NCBI RefSeq assembly: GCF_022179725.1
Contig: NZ_BPRC01000010.1
Coordinates: forward strand, 1-64,000
From: Methylorubrum aminovorans
GTDB lineage: Bacteria > Pseudomonadota > Alphaproteobacteria > Rhizobiales > Beijerinckiaceae
DNA length: 64,000 nucleotides
Reading direction: 5' to 3'
In this document: positions 24,392-32,290 of the stretch, one piece after another
Layout of the letters: the number at the start of each line of letters is the position of its first letter
Numbering within the stretch: position 1 is the stretch's first letter
The notes under the pieces: generated by a model
Told to the model about the DNA's origin: nothing
The model's input: only the letters and a program-made list of their open reading frames with translations
The model's database searches: none
Program-made: the position numbers and the translations under genes

Positions 24392-26685
24392 GCGGGCTGG
24401 CCCATCATCTCGGGCGCGGGCTGACCGAGCGCGCCGGGGTCAAAAGAAAAGGCGCCCGGAGGCGCCTCGTTGAAGTCCGTGGGAAGCGCCATGAGCGGCG
24501 GCTCCGGTTCGGCGGGCGGTGCCGGCGGCGGAGGTTCCACGACCGACATCTCCTCCAGGATCATTGAAACCACTTCGGAGAGCTGCGCGACGGCGGCGCC
24601 GATGGCGTCGAGGCGAGGGTCGGCATGCGTGGCGCCGGGCTGTGCTGCACCCATCTGCGCCTCGGCGAGGAGGCGATCCGCTTCGGCCTGGATCTTCGCC
24701 ATGTCGGTGCGCAGCTTCTCGCGCTCGACCTCCAGCTTCTCCATGTCCACCTGCAGGCGACCGGCTTCGAGTTGCTGCTGGCGCTCCTGTGCCTGCATGG
24801 CGGCCTGCTGCTCCGGTGAGGGCGGCATCGGCGGCGGCGGTGTTTCGCCGCTCTCCTGCGCCTCGAGGGCCTGGATCTGGGGCGGCAGCATGGTCCGGAT
24901 CCGCTTGGCGACCTTGTCCGCCATCGGCCAATCCTGCGCCTTGGCCAAGATGTCGAGCACGAGCGGGGCCGACTGCGGCGCGGCCTGGATGAAGGCGTTG
25001 ATCCCGTCGGAGGCCGCCTGCTGCTTCGTGCTGTAGCTCGCGCCCATCTCGAACGAGACATCGTAGGCGCCGACCGTCACGTCGTTCTTGATAGTCTGAG
25101 ACACGCCATCGACCGCGAGGCCCTGCGGCTGGTTCAGCTTCACCAGATCGACCTTGCCGTCCTCGCCCACGATCCGGAGCGTGCGCGCCGTGTCGTAGAC
25201 GTGCGGCACCATCGAGTTGATGATCGCGCCCGTGTGCCGGATCGAGCGGTTGAAGTTCTCGATGTAGACGAAGGAGCCGACGTCGCCCTCGCGCTGGCGG
25301 GCAAGGATCGCCTTGCCGCTCGACTCGTTCGAGGGCGCGCCGAGGCTGGCGTCGTAGATGCCGGTGACGCCCTTGATGTCCTCGGCCGCCTCGCGGCTCA
25401 GTTCGGCGAGGCCGGACGAGGCGACCGGCGGCGGCACGCGCTGCGGCATCGCCGTCGGCGCCTTCGGGTCGGCGTTGAACGGCAGGAACGCGTGGTTCTC
25501 GCTGTTGGCCGTCGCCCAGACGTCCTCATAGCCCTTGAACTGCGCCTCGGTGCCGACGAACGGCGCCTTGGGCTGGAGCGCGACGACCTCCGTCTGAGTC
25601 GAGCGGGAATAGTTGTAGGCGCGCTGCGCGTCCTTCGCCTTCCGCACGACGCCACGCCGGGTCCGCTTCTTGCCGATGACCTGCTCGACGCCGAACACCG
25701 GCACCACCGGGATGAAACGGCCGGGGATCAGCACGGGCCCTTCGAGCACATCGCGGGCGTTGATGAGGTAACGCTCGACCTTGTGCCCGTCGCGGGTCTC
25801 GATCCGAGCCTGCCCCTGCGCGGCCAGCGCCTCCGCCTCGGCCACATCTTCGGGGTCGGCATTCGTCAGGTCCCGGACCTCGCCGTCCGGCATCATGGCG
25901 AGGCGCTTCTTCACCGGGGTCTTCACGTAGTACTCGGCGAGCCGCACCACGTCGGGCGTCGACCAGTCCGAGGCGCCCGTGAACGAGGCGTCCCCGCCGC
26001 CGATCTCCTCGCAGGGGTGATCCGGATATTCCTCCTCGTAAGCCGCGCGATCCTTGTCGACTGGGATGAAGCAGAACCTCGCGTCCTCGCGCGTCTTCTT
26101 CACCGCGTCGGGGTCCCAGCGGACGCCGATACCGTCGGGAATCGGCGCGACCGCGATCTCCTGCTCGAAGGTGGAGTCGGAGCCGTATTCGGTGATGACC
26201 TTCCAGTGCCCGACGCCGGCCGGCACCTGCTGATCGGCCGCCGCGAAGTAGATCGCCGCGGCGTCGGAGCGGTTCTCGACATACCGGATGATGCCGGCGA
26301 TCACCTCGGCGGTGTCCTTGTCGCCGCGGTCATCGATCGCCACGACCTTGATGGCCGGGCGCATCTGGCGAATGTCGCCCGTGATCTGGGCGACCGTGGT
26401 GCCGAGGTGGTCGAACTCCAGGCAGGGCCGGCCCGCGCTCTCGCGCAACTGCCGGATCTGGGTCTCCCACTGCCCGCCGGGCTCGAGGAATTCGAGATCC
26501 TCGTAAGCGCGCTCGCGGTTCTCCCGGTCAGCGGCATCGGCGCGCGCCCACCGCTTCATTGCGGTGGCATGGACCTTCGCGAGGTCGGGCTTCTTCGGGT
26601 TGGCTGCTGCCTCGTCCTCGGGCTCAGCCTCGGACGCGAACGGCTTGCGCAGCCGCTTGGACAGCATGTCGGTAAAACGGCCCAT
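24388..26685 (-). CDS. Portal protein, P22 gp1 family
   Basis: A 765-residue protein close to P22 gp1 (725). Recognisable parts: KRWARADAADRENRERAYED and WETQIRQL near the N-terminus, FDHLGTTVAQITGDIRQMRP, a wing and crown region with VKKRLAMMPDGEVRD, the stretch EVVALQPKAPFVGTEAQFKG, EDIKGVTGIYDASLG, and a Gln/Glu-rich helical barrel (about 665-725) before a Pro-rich tail. It forms the 12-subunit vertex through which DNA is packaged. ATG 26685 chosen; five bases after the terminase stop. The longer open frame upstream is shadow of the terminase gene. Confidence 0.87.
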   Translation of the reverse strand: MGRFTDMLSKRLRKPFASEAEPEDEAAANPKKPDLAKVHATAMKRWARADAADRENRERAYEDLEFLEPGGQWETQIRQLRESAGRPCLEFDHLGTTVAQITGDIRQMRPAIKVVAIDDRGDKDTAEVIAGIIRYVENRSDAAAIYFAAADQQVPAGVGHWKVITEYGSDSTFEQEIAVAPIPDGIGVRWDPDAVKKTREDARFCFIPVDKDRAAYEEEYPDHPCEEIGGGDASFTGASDWSTPDVVRLAEYYVKTPVKKRLAMMPDGEVRDLTNADPEDVAEAEALAAQGQARIETRDGHKVERYLINARDVLEGPVLIPGRFIPVVPVFGVEQVIGKKRTRRGVVRKAKDAQRAYNYSRSTQTEVVALQPKAPFVGTEAQFKGYEDVWATANSENHAFLPFNADPKAPTAMPQRVPPPVASSGLAELSREAAEDIKGVTGIYDASLGAPSNESSGKAILARQREGDVGSFVYIENFNRSIRHTGAIINSMVPHVYDTARTLRIVGEDGKVDLVKLNQPQGLAVDGVSQTIKNDVTVGAYDVSFEMGASYSTKQQAASDGINAFIQAAPQSAPLVLDILAKAQDWPMADKVAKRIRTMLPPQIQALEAQESGETPPPPMPPSPEQQAAMQAQERQQQLEAGRLQVDMEKLEVEREKLRTDMAKIQAEADRLLAEAQMGAAQPGATHADPRLDAIGAAVAQLSEVVSMILEEMSVVEPPPPAPPAEPEPPLMALPTDFNEAPPGAFSFDPGALGQPAPEMMGQPA

Positions 26686-26689
26686 CGTG

Positions 26690-27946
26690 TCAGGCACCCA
26701 TCCAGCCGCCGCGGCGACGGCCGCTCGCGCTGCCGATCTTGAGCGGGGCCGTCGGCTCCTGGAGCGCAACCGCGAGGTAGCGGAAGGCGTCGGCGCCGTG
26801 GCTGGCCCAATCGTGCAGCGGGTTCTTCGAGAATTGTCCGGTGTTCGCGTCCACGTCGTACCGGTAGTTCCGCAGGCATTGCAGCCCGTCGGCACAGGCA
26901 TCAGCGTCGAACCAGCAGCGCGAGAACAGCGTGCGGGCCGCGTTGATGCCCTCGGCGACGCCGAGCTTCGGCGTGATGCGGACCTTGAAGCCCGCCGCCT
27001 CCATCTGCTGCGCGATCGTGCGCTCGGAGCCGAGCAGCTCGTTGGTCGCGTCGTGCGGCAGCCAGTGGTCGCCGTGGACGTACGGGCGGCCCTGGAGATG
27101 CTTCAGGTAGTGCCCGAGCGCGTGTCCGCGGTTCTGGTAATAGTCGATGACCCGGAACTCGAAGCCGACGACCTGGGCGAACCAGATCGCGGTCATGTCG
27201 GCCCGGCCGAGATCCCAGAACGTGTGCACCGGCTTGGTGCCGTCGTATGGCACGCGGGTGAAGCGGTTGGCCTCCGTCGCGGCCATGATCTCGTTGGCGT
27301 AGATCGCGCCGTCGAGCACCACCTTGCAGTGACCATCCCAGACCGTGAGGTAGGCCGCCGGATCGCGCGCCTTCAGGTCGAGCGCTTCCTGCTTCAGGAC
27401 GTCCGGGAACCAGGGATTGTCCTGCCAACCGATCTTGACGACCTTGGCGCCGGTCGGCGGGGTCTTCACGAACCGCTTATAGGTCTCGTCTTCCTCCAGC
27501 TCCGGGTTGAAGCTGATCCAGATCTCGGACCCTTCCTTGCGGATGGTCGGGATCAGCACGTCCCAAGAGGATTTCGAGACAGTGCGGGCCTCCTCAACCC
27601 AGCAGACGTCGATGCCCTCGGTCGATTTCACCGAGGCGACGTTGTGCCGGAGCCCCTTGAAGATGAACTCGGTCCCGTTGGCGCCGAGGATGCGCTTCTC
27701 CTGGATCTCGTAGAGGCCGGAGAGGCCGAGAAGGTCGATCTGCTGGCTGAGCAGCGCGTGGGCCGACTCGGCGATCGAATTCTGGAACTCGCGGGCGCAG
27801 AGCACGCGGATCGGACGCTGGGCGCCGATGATCAGCAGGGCGCGGGCGAAGCCCCACGACTTCGCGCCGCCGCGGCCGCCATAGGCGATCTTGTAGCGGG
27901 CTGGCTCGAATAGGACCTGAAGCTTCTCCGGGAACTCAACCTGCAT
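26690..27946 (-). CDS. Terminase large subunit
   Basis: A 418-residue packaging motor of the PBSX/Terminase_3 type. The ATPase domain shows Walker A GGRGGAKS (23-30), the adenine/arginine region CAREFQNSI, and Walker B VCWVEEA (about 113-119). The C-terminal nuclease domain has HTFWDLGRADMTAIWF (first catalytic Asp), DWASHGADAFRYLAV (last conserved Asp region). The terminal RRRGGWMGA resembles the end of the gp4-like protein. Starts inside the small subunit gene by 11 bases. Confidence 0.9.
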   Translation of the reverse strand: MQVEFPEKLQVLFEPARYKIAYGGRGGAKSWGFARALLIIGAQRPIRVLCAREFQNSIAESAHALLSQQIDLLGLSGLYEIQEKRILGANGTEFIFKGLRHNVASVKSTEGIDVCWVEEARTVSKSSWDVLIPTIRKEGSEIWISFNPELEEDETYKRFVKTPPTGAKVVKIGWQDNPWFPDVLKQEALDLKARDPAAYLTVWDGHCKVVLDGAIYANEIMAATEANRFTRVPYDGTKPVHTFWDLGRADMTAIWFAQVVGFEFRVIDYYQNRGHALGHYLKHLQGRPYVHGDHWLPHDATNELLGSERTIAQQMEAAGFKVRITPKLGVAEGINAARTLFSRCWFDADACADGLQCLRNYRYDVDANTGQFSKNPLHDWASHGADAFRYLAVALQEPTAPLKIGSASGRRRGGWMGA

Positions 27947-28661
27947 CGGGGAGTGCCGTCGGCTTCAGGAACGTGACAGTCAGGCTCGTCGGGATCGCGC
28001 TCCCGCCCGGGCCGCTGTGCTCGACCTTGTCCTTCCACATGCCGAGATGACGACCGAGAAGCTCGACCGCCTTGTCCTGCGATCGGAGCTTCATCTCCAT
28101 GCCGTCCTTGGTGACCTTGACGCCGCTGTAGAGGCGGCGGGCCCGAGCGCTGGCGCGACCGGTGTCCTTGAACAGAGGGCGGCCGACACCGTCGCCGAAG
28201 CATTCTGGGCATTCCGGGTTCGGCTCACGGGCCGCGTGGTAGCCTTCGCCGCCCTCCGGATCGAAGAGCGTCGTCGGCTCGCCTTTGCGGATCGCCTCCT
28301 CGTTCTTCTTCGCGTGCGCGGCCTCGGCACGCACAAGCTCGCCTCGGGTGCGCTGGTAGCGGAAGCCCTCGCCCCAGCAGTACCGGCAGCAGCCGACACG
28401 GTGCTCGACCAGGTCGTTCACGTCGCCGAGCGCGACGTCGACCAACTCGCGCAGGACCTCGTCGGCGGTGATCTGAACCCGCTTGGAGCGCTCGGCCATC
28501 GCAGCCGTGATCGCATCGGCGATGTCAGGTTTTGTCAGGTTCTCGCAGCCGATCGCGCGAGCGGTCTCCTCGCTGTAGCCGGCACGGATCGCGGCCTGCG
28601 TCGCGTTCAGGTCGACGAGGTATTCCTCGACGAAGCGGGCCTGCTTATCCGTCAGCGACAC
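27936..28661 (-). CDS. Terminase small subunit with zinc-binding insert
   Basis: A 241-residue DNA-recognition subunit. Residues 1-75 are the Terminase_2 helix-turn-helix: LTDKQARFVEEYLVDLNATQ, AAIRAGYSEETARAIG and NLTKPDIADAITAAM. Residues 88-95 (CCRYCWGEG) and 148-155 (CPECFGDG) form two DnaJ-like CxxC knuckles, likely binding zinc, seen in some terminase small subunits of this group. The C-terminal part (QDKAVELLGRHLGMWKDKVE) is the usual oligomerisation helix. Confidence 0.85.
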   Translation of the reverse strand: MSLTDKQARFVEEYLVDLNATQAAIRAGYSEETARAIGCENLTKPDIADAITAAMAERSKRVQITADEVLRELVDVALGDVNDLVEHRVGCCRYCWGEGFRYQRTRGELVRAEAAHAKKNEEAIRKGEPTTLFDPEGGEGYHAAREPNPECPECFGDGVGRPLFKDTGRASARARRLYSGVKVTKDGMEMKLRSQDKAVELLGRHLGMWKDKVEHSGPGGSAIPTSLTVTFLKPTALPDAG

Positions 28662-28664
28662 AGG

Positions 28665-28973
28665 TCAGCCCTTCCGCCGCTCGCAGACGATCTTGTGCCG
28701 CTCACCCGGCGCGAGGCCGAGATGCGTTGCCAGGACCTCGCCGACCTTGAGGCAGTCGAAGGGGCCGGCGGGCTGCACCAGCATGTCGGTCGCGTTCTCA
28801 CGCGAGCAGGCGGGCGCCTCGACGCCGACCGGGCAGGAGAGAGCGACCGCGAGGAAGCCGTCGGCGGCGAGCGCCGGACGCGGGGCCGCGAGCAGCACGG
28901 CCAGCGGCACCACGCCGAAGAGGAGCCACGCGCGGTCGAACCGCGGCGGGCGGGGATCAGCGGTGCGGGTCAT
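28665..28973 (-). CDS. Small exported hypothetical protein
   Basis: A 102-residue protein with an N-terminal signal sequence (hydrophobic core AWLLFGVVPLAVLLAA, cut likely after ALAA) and four cysteines in the mature part (SCPV, PACS, FDCL, IVCER), suggesting two disulfides in the periplasm. ATG 28973 overlaps the upstream stop (ATGA). Unknown function in the pre-terminase block. Confidence 0.6.
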   Translation of the reverse strand: MTRTADPRPPRFDRAWLLFGVVPLAVLLAAPRPALAADGFLAVALSCPVGVEAPACSRENATDMLVQPAGPFDCLKVGEVLATHLGLAPGERHKIVCERRKG

Positions 28974-29185
28974 CGCTCGTCCCTCGGGTGGATGAAGCCG
29001 ATCGGGCCGATGCGGTCCCGGCGCATCAGCGGCGCACCGGCGGCGTCGAGGAGCCCGCTGTCCTGCCACTCGCCCGCAGGCTCGAAGACGGTCATGTCGC
29101 GGACGACGGCCATGTCGTCGAACTGGTCGAGCACGATGTCCGCACGCGGCCGGCGTGTCGCGGGGATGGCGCGGTACTCACGCAT
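28970..29185 (-). CDS. Small hypothetical phage protein
   Basis: A 71-residue protein (MREYRAIPATRRP..., FEPAGEWQDSGLLDA, ending FIHPRDER). The ATG at 29185 overlaps the stop of the upstream mini-gene (TGATG) and its own stop overlaps the next start (ATGA), supporting translation. No family recognised. Confidence 0.6.
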   Translation of the reverse strand: MREYRAIPATRRPRADIVLDQFDDMAVVRDMTVFEPAGEWQDSGLLDAAGAPLMRRDRIGPIGFIHPRDER

Positions 29186-29301
29186 CAGTGCACCGTGCGC
29201 GAAAGCGGGAACACGAAGGCCGGCGATGGGCGGGCCGGGCGGCGTCCGACGGCAGCCGCCGCGACGCCGGCCAGGACGAGGAGGGCGACGAGGCGGGGCA
29301 T
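29185..29301 (-). CDS. Mini-protein 1, single hydrophobic helix
   Basis: A 38-residue protein, MPRLVALLVLAGVAAAAVG then a basic tail. The start shares its A with the upstream stop (TGATG) and its stop overlaps the next ATG the same way. One membrane helix or signal-like segment. First of three consecutive genes of exactly 117 bp. Confidence 0.55.
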   Translation of the reverse strand: MPRLVALLVLAGVAAAAVGRRPARPSPAFVFPLSRTVH

Positions 29302-29417
29302 CAGTGCTTGAAGCCTTCCGCGAACGCCATGAGGACGAGGATGCCGCCGACAGCGACGACAACCAAGGCGACCACGCCGGCGACGGCACCGACGGCAGCA
29401 GCAATCGAAACGGCCAT
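29301..29417 (-). CDS. Mini-protein 2, membrane helix
   Basis: A 38-residue, almost entirely hydrophobic protein (MAVSIAAAVGAVAGVVALVV, then AVGGILVLMAFAEGFKH). A ribosome binding site AGAGAGGTAG lies just upstream of ATG 29417. Likely an inner-membrane peptide; could influence lysis timing or exclusion. Confidence 0.55.
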   Translation of the reverse strand: MAVSIAAAVGAVAGVVALVVVAVGGILVLMAFAEGFKH

Positions 29418-29444
29418 GGGAGCTACCTCTCTCTGCTGGAAGGA

Positions 29445-29561
29445 TCAGCGACCGCAGCCGTTGCTGAGCACGCGACCGGCGCGGATCACGCGCGGTGCAT
29501 TGGCGGTGGGCTCGACCGGCGCGGGCGCCAGGAGGCGGCGCAGAAGGGTGATGTACTTCAC
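29445..29561 (-). CDS. Mini-protein 3, basic
   Basis: A 38-residue Arg-rich protein (MKYITLLRRLLAPAPVEPTA, ending LSNGCGR) from a GTG start that overlaps the upstream stop (GTGA). The overlap is the main reason to accept it. Function unknown. Confidence 0.5.
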   Translation of the reverse strand: MKYITLLRRLLAPAPVEPTANAPRVIRAGRVLSNGCGR

Positions 29562-29770
29562 AGCCGAATCCTCGTGAGAACGTCGCGGGCGACCTCCGCC
29601 AGGACGGCGCTGGCTTCGTCGCGGGGCGTGGTGTCGAGCAGGGCGACCGGCTCCGGCAGCGGGCGGAGGATGCCGTTGCGGCGGAGGTGCGCGCCGTAGG
29701 CCGAGGCCGCGGGGTCGATGCGGCCGAGGCGGACCGCCTCGTCGTAGGAGGAGGCGGGGCGGGCGGTCAT
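29558..29770 (-). CDS. Small hypothetical protein coupled to recombinase
   Basis: A 70-residue protein (MTARPASSYDEAVRLGRIDP; GAHLRRNGILRPLPEP; DEASAVLAEVARDVLTRIRL) that overlaps the recombinase stop by four bases (ATGA). Predicted helical. Its coupling suggests joint regulation with the recombinase. Confidence 0.6.
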   Translation of the reverse strand: MTARPASSYDEAVRLGRIDPAASAYGAHLRRNGILRPLPEPVALLDTTPRDEASAVLAEVARDVLTRIRL

Positions 29771-30714
29771 AGGAACTTGCGTCCGGCGTGATCGTCGAAG
29801 GCGCGGGCGCGCCGGTCGTATTTCTGCAGCGTCGTCACCGCGGTGTGCCGGGTGACGTGCATGACCTTCAGGACGTCGGCCCCCGCCGCGAGCGCCGAGG
29901 TGACGAAGCCGGCGCGCAGCGAGTGGCCCGAGAACAGCGAGGCATCGAGCCCGGCCGCCCCGACATGGCGCTTCACGATGTCCGCGACCGAGCGGTCGGT
30001 GAGCCTGTCGGCGCCGACGCGCCCGCCCTTGTTGATGGGGCGGAAGACCGGGCCGGCGGTGATCTTCGCCGCCGCGAGCCACGCATCGAGCGCGTCGCAA
30101 GGCTTCAGCTTCCCGCCGCGCGGAACCGCGATCTCCTGGCCTTGGCCATCCTGGTCCGTCTTCGAGCGGCGGACGTGGACAATGATGCCGTCCGGCACAC
30201 GCTCCAGGTCGGCGACGTCGAGCGCCACCAGCTCGGAGCGCCGGAGCGCCGCGGCGAAGCCGAGCAACAGGAGCGCCCGGTCCCGCGCGCCGGACAGGTC
30301 GTCCGGGATCTTGCGCAGCGCCTTCTTCAGGGTCTCGGCCGTGACCGGCGCCTTGCGGGTCTGGCGGGTGCCGAGCGTCCGGCGGACGCCGCGCTGCGTG
30401 GCCTTCACCGCCTCCGAGGCGGTCGGGACATCGAAGCCGCCCGCCCGGTGCACCGCGGCGATCGCGGCGATGTGCAGGTTGATGGTCGCCGGCTTCCGGC
30501 CGGTGTCCGCGAGGTGGGCGACGTAGGCCGCCACCGCCGTCGGCTCGGCCGGCACCGGGCTGGCGCCGACGCTCCGGCACCAGGTGACGAACATCCCGAA
30601 GGCGGAGGCGTAGGCCTTGCGGGTCCGATCCGACCGCGCCTCCGCCGCGTAGGCTTTGGCCCGGTCGAGCGACACGACCTCCGCCGGTGCGGCGGGCACC
30701 GGCAGGAGGTTCAT
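29767..30714 (-). CDS. Tyrosine recombinase (second, not the integrase)
   Basis: A 315-residue XerC/phage-integrase-type enzyme. The N-terminal SAM-like core-binding domain covers about 20-105 (TRKAYASAFGMFVTWCRSVG). The catalytic domain shows Arg in ALRRSELVALDVADL, Lys in RRSKTDQDGQG, the box-II HSLRAGF, His in VTRHTAVTTL and the nucleophile Tyr in LQKYDRR. It lies upstream of terminase, far from the attachment sites, so it is unlikely to drive integration. Possible jobs: dimer resolution, end processing, or inversion/excision of nearby DNA. A pair of repeats is next to its start. Confidence 0.85.
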   Translation of the reverse strand: MNLLPVPAAPAEVVSLDRAKAYAAEARSDRTRKAYASAFGMFVTWCRSVGASPVPAEPTAVAAYVAHLADTGRKPATINLHIAAIAAVHRAGGFDVPTASEAVKATQRGVRRTLGTRQTRKAPVTAETLKKALRKIPDDLSGARDRALLLLGFAAALRRSELVALDVADLERVPDGIIVHVRRSKTDQDGQGQEIAVPRGGKLKPCDALDAWLAAAKITAGPVFRPINKGGRVGADRLTDRSVADIVKRHVGAAGLDASLFSGHSLRAGFVTSALAAGADVLKVMHVTRHTAVTTLQKYDRRARAFDDHAGRKFL

Positions 30715-30726
30715 GGCTTTTGATCC

Positions 30727-30815
30727 GGTTTTGATTTCGAGGCCAAATCCGCCGGAAAATCAAAGCCGGCCGGCAACTTGGTTTCTTGACCGGGTTTTGA
30801 TCCGGAGGCCGAAAT
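30727..30815. repeat. Direct repeats upstream of recombinase gene
   Basis: Two imperfect copies: 30727-30748 and 30793-30815, both GGTTTTGAT, four variable bases, then AGGCC and AAAT; a third partial TTTTGATCCGG abuts the gene start. An inverted half (AAAATCAAA near 30756-30764) pairs with the first copy. The region 30715-30892 is otherwise gene-free and relatively AT-rich. These could be binding or crossover sites of the adjacent recombinase, or operator sites. Confidence 0.5.
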
Positions 30816-30892
30816 AGCTTCCGACAACAAAACTTAGCGGAAGCGATCCGCCTCACTCTAAAGCCCGTTTTCGAGTGCTTTCGAGTGGCGGA

Positions 30893-31144
30893 TCAGCCCG
30901 CCTTTCGAGCCCGCGGCATCCGCAGTTCGACGCTGAACGACCGCCCGCCGAAGGTGCGCCGGCCGGTGCCGAAGGACAGCATCTCGGGGACACCGATCTC
31001 GCGGCGGAGCTTCCGCACAAGCGCCCGGACCCGCTTGCAGTGCGCGTCCTTCGCCTCGAGGTAATCGGCTTGGTCGGTGAAGCGCCGACGGCAGAAGGCC
31101 TCGGCCGCCTGCTCGATCGCCGTGAGTGTGGCGTGCGCGCTCAT
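30893..31144 (-). CDS. Small basic hypothetical protein
   Basis: An 83-residue protein (MSAHATLTAIEQAAEAFCRR; VRKLRREIGVPEML; TFGGRSFSVELRMPRARKAG). Strongly positively charged, so nucleic-acid binding is possible. A TTG start 21 bases upstream (31165) is an alternative. First gene after the right-hand gap of the late region. Confidence 0.55.
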   Translation of the reverse strand: MSAHATLTAIEQAAEAFCRRRFTDQADYLEAKDAHCKRVRALVRKLRREIGVPEMLSFGTGRRTFGGRSFSVELRMPRARKAG

Positions 31145-31300
31145 CTGGGGCCGATCATGGCACAACGGTCCGCCCGCGTCTGCCGGAGCAACGCTTAAGC
31201 CGGTGGGCGGTTCGCGATGTGATGGAGGGGAGCAGACAGCAAAACGCTCGGCGGCGGTGAGGCCCCGGGCGCGCGTCTCGCGACAATAATCAGATGCAGG

Positions 31301-31320
31301 GTTTCGCCCGACGGGTCAAG
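31301..31320 (-). repeat. TTGACC-containing element, copy 3
   Basis: Minus-strand CTTGACCCGTCGGGCGAAAC; shares 17 of 20 bases with copy 2, and a further CGTCTCGCGAC match lies about 25 bp downstream in both. It is about 160 bp upstream of the gene ending at 30893. A small hairpin AAGGGT/ACCCTT (31329-31344) sits beside it. Confidence 0.55.
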
Positions 31321-31385
31321 CCTGCGTCAAGGGTGACAACCCTTAAACCTTCGGTAGGATCAGGCTGAGAATCGGGGGAATCATT

Positions 31386-32261
31386 GTGAGCCAGGAAAAC
31401 GAAACCGCAAAAGGGAAACTCTGTTTTGTGGTGGGGCCGATAGGGAGCTCTGGGTCGGAAGTACGCAAGCATTCAGACATGGTGCTACATGCTATAATCA
31501 AGGAAGTTATTGACTCACTAGACCTCAGTTACGAGGTTCGCCGCGCCGATGACGATGTAAGACCTGGAATGATCGGCGACCGCATTATACACGACATTAT
31601 AAATTCAGATTTGGTCATTGCTGACCTAACCGGCTTAAACCCAAACGTTTTTTATGAGCTGGGGATAAGGCATGCTGTTGGGCGGCCTACTATTCATATT
31701 GCGAAGATTGGAACGGTACTTCCTTTCGACAACTCTGGGCATGACACTCTTTTTGTTGACGTTACGGATTGGCAAGATATTGTCAGAACACGCGGTCGGC
31801 TTTCCGCGTCAATCCGAGCCATAAATGATCCGAATTATCGAGTAAGTAATCCAATAACTCAATCCAATGCGTCATATGCACTGAAAAGCAGCGAAGATCC
31901 CAGGGATATTGTTTTAGCTGAAGTAAATGATCGCCTCAGTGCGCTAGAGACAAAGCAGTTGGCGGGACCATGGAAACAGCGCGGAAGAAGAACCCATGTA
32001 AACTCGGACCGATTGATCGACGAGTTTATTGAAATGTTTATGTCTCGCATAAAAAATGTAGAGGCAGAAAATGAAAAAGTGTCTCTTGCTTTCAACTATG
32101 GCGAGCTGCTTGGTCTAGATATAGCCAACGTTAGGATCAAGGGGGACAAGTTGCAGTTTAACGCATCTGGAAGGCTGATCTCGATCGCGCTCGATGGAAC
32201 AGAAGCGTCAATACTGTTCGACGACGATGGAACGGCGTCGGTTCGAATGGAAAGAAGATAA
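31386..32261 (+). CDS. Nucleoside-deoxyribosyltransferase/TIR-like cargo protein
   Basis: A 291-residue protein, strikingly AT-rich. Residues 12-110 form a Rossmann-like domain: LCFVVGPIGSSGSEVRKHSD, a VRRADDDVRPGMIGDRIIHD helix and SDLVIADLTGLNPNVFYELG followed by IRHA. The last phrase is the signature of NDT-like domains, whose Glu in YELG is the catalytic residue; related folds hydrolyse nucleotides or NAD in bacterial defence. The remaining 180 residues have a helical linker and an unknown C-terminal domain. GTG start. Own promoter region and opposite strand mark it as cargo, possibly anti-phage; the role is inferred. Confidence 0.6.
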   Translation: MSQENETAKGKLCFVVGPIGSSGSEVRKHSDMVLHAIIKEVIDSLDLSYEVRRADDDVRPGMIGDRIIHDIINSDLVIADLTGLNPNVFYELGIRHAVGRPTIHIAKIGTVLPFDNSGHDTLFVDVTDWQDIVRTRGRLSASIRAINDPNYRVSNPITQSNASYALKSSEDPRDIVLAEVNDRLSALETKQLAGPWKQRGRRTHVNSDRLIDEFIEMFMSRIKNVEAENEKVSLAFNYGELLGLDIANVRIKGDKLQFNASGRLISIALDGTEASILFDDDGTASVRMERR

Positions 32262-32290
32262 GCTGTCGCGGGCTGCGGGATCACTTCGTT

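Noticed and set aside
25201..26742. Long plus-strand open frame (513 codons) across the portal gene
   Set aside because: His/Arg/Asp-rich antisense translation without domains; the opposite strand is a recognisable P22-type portal.
28017..29699. Plus-strand open frame of 560 codons over terminase small subunit and mini-genes
   Set aside because: Shadow with low-complexity Arg/Gly content; the minus strand has a clear terminase and chained overlapping genes.
29767..30714. Second recombinase as evidence of a nested second prophage
   Set aside because: Genes on both sides belong to one coherent late operon and no second set of direct att repeats was found.
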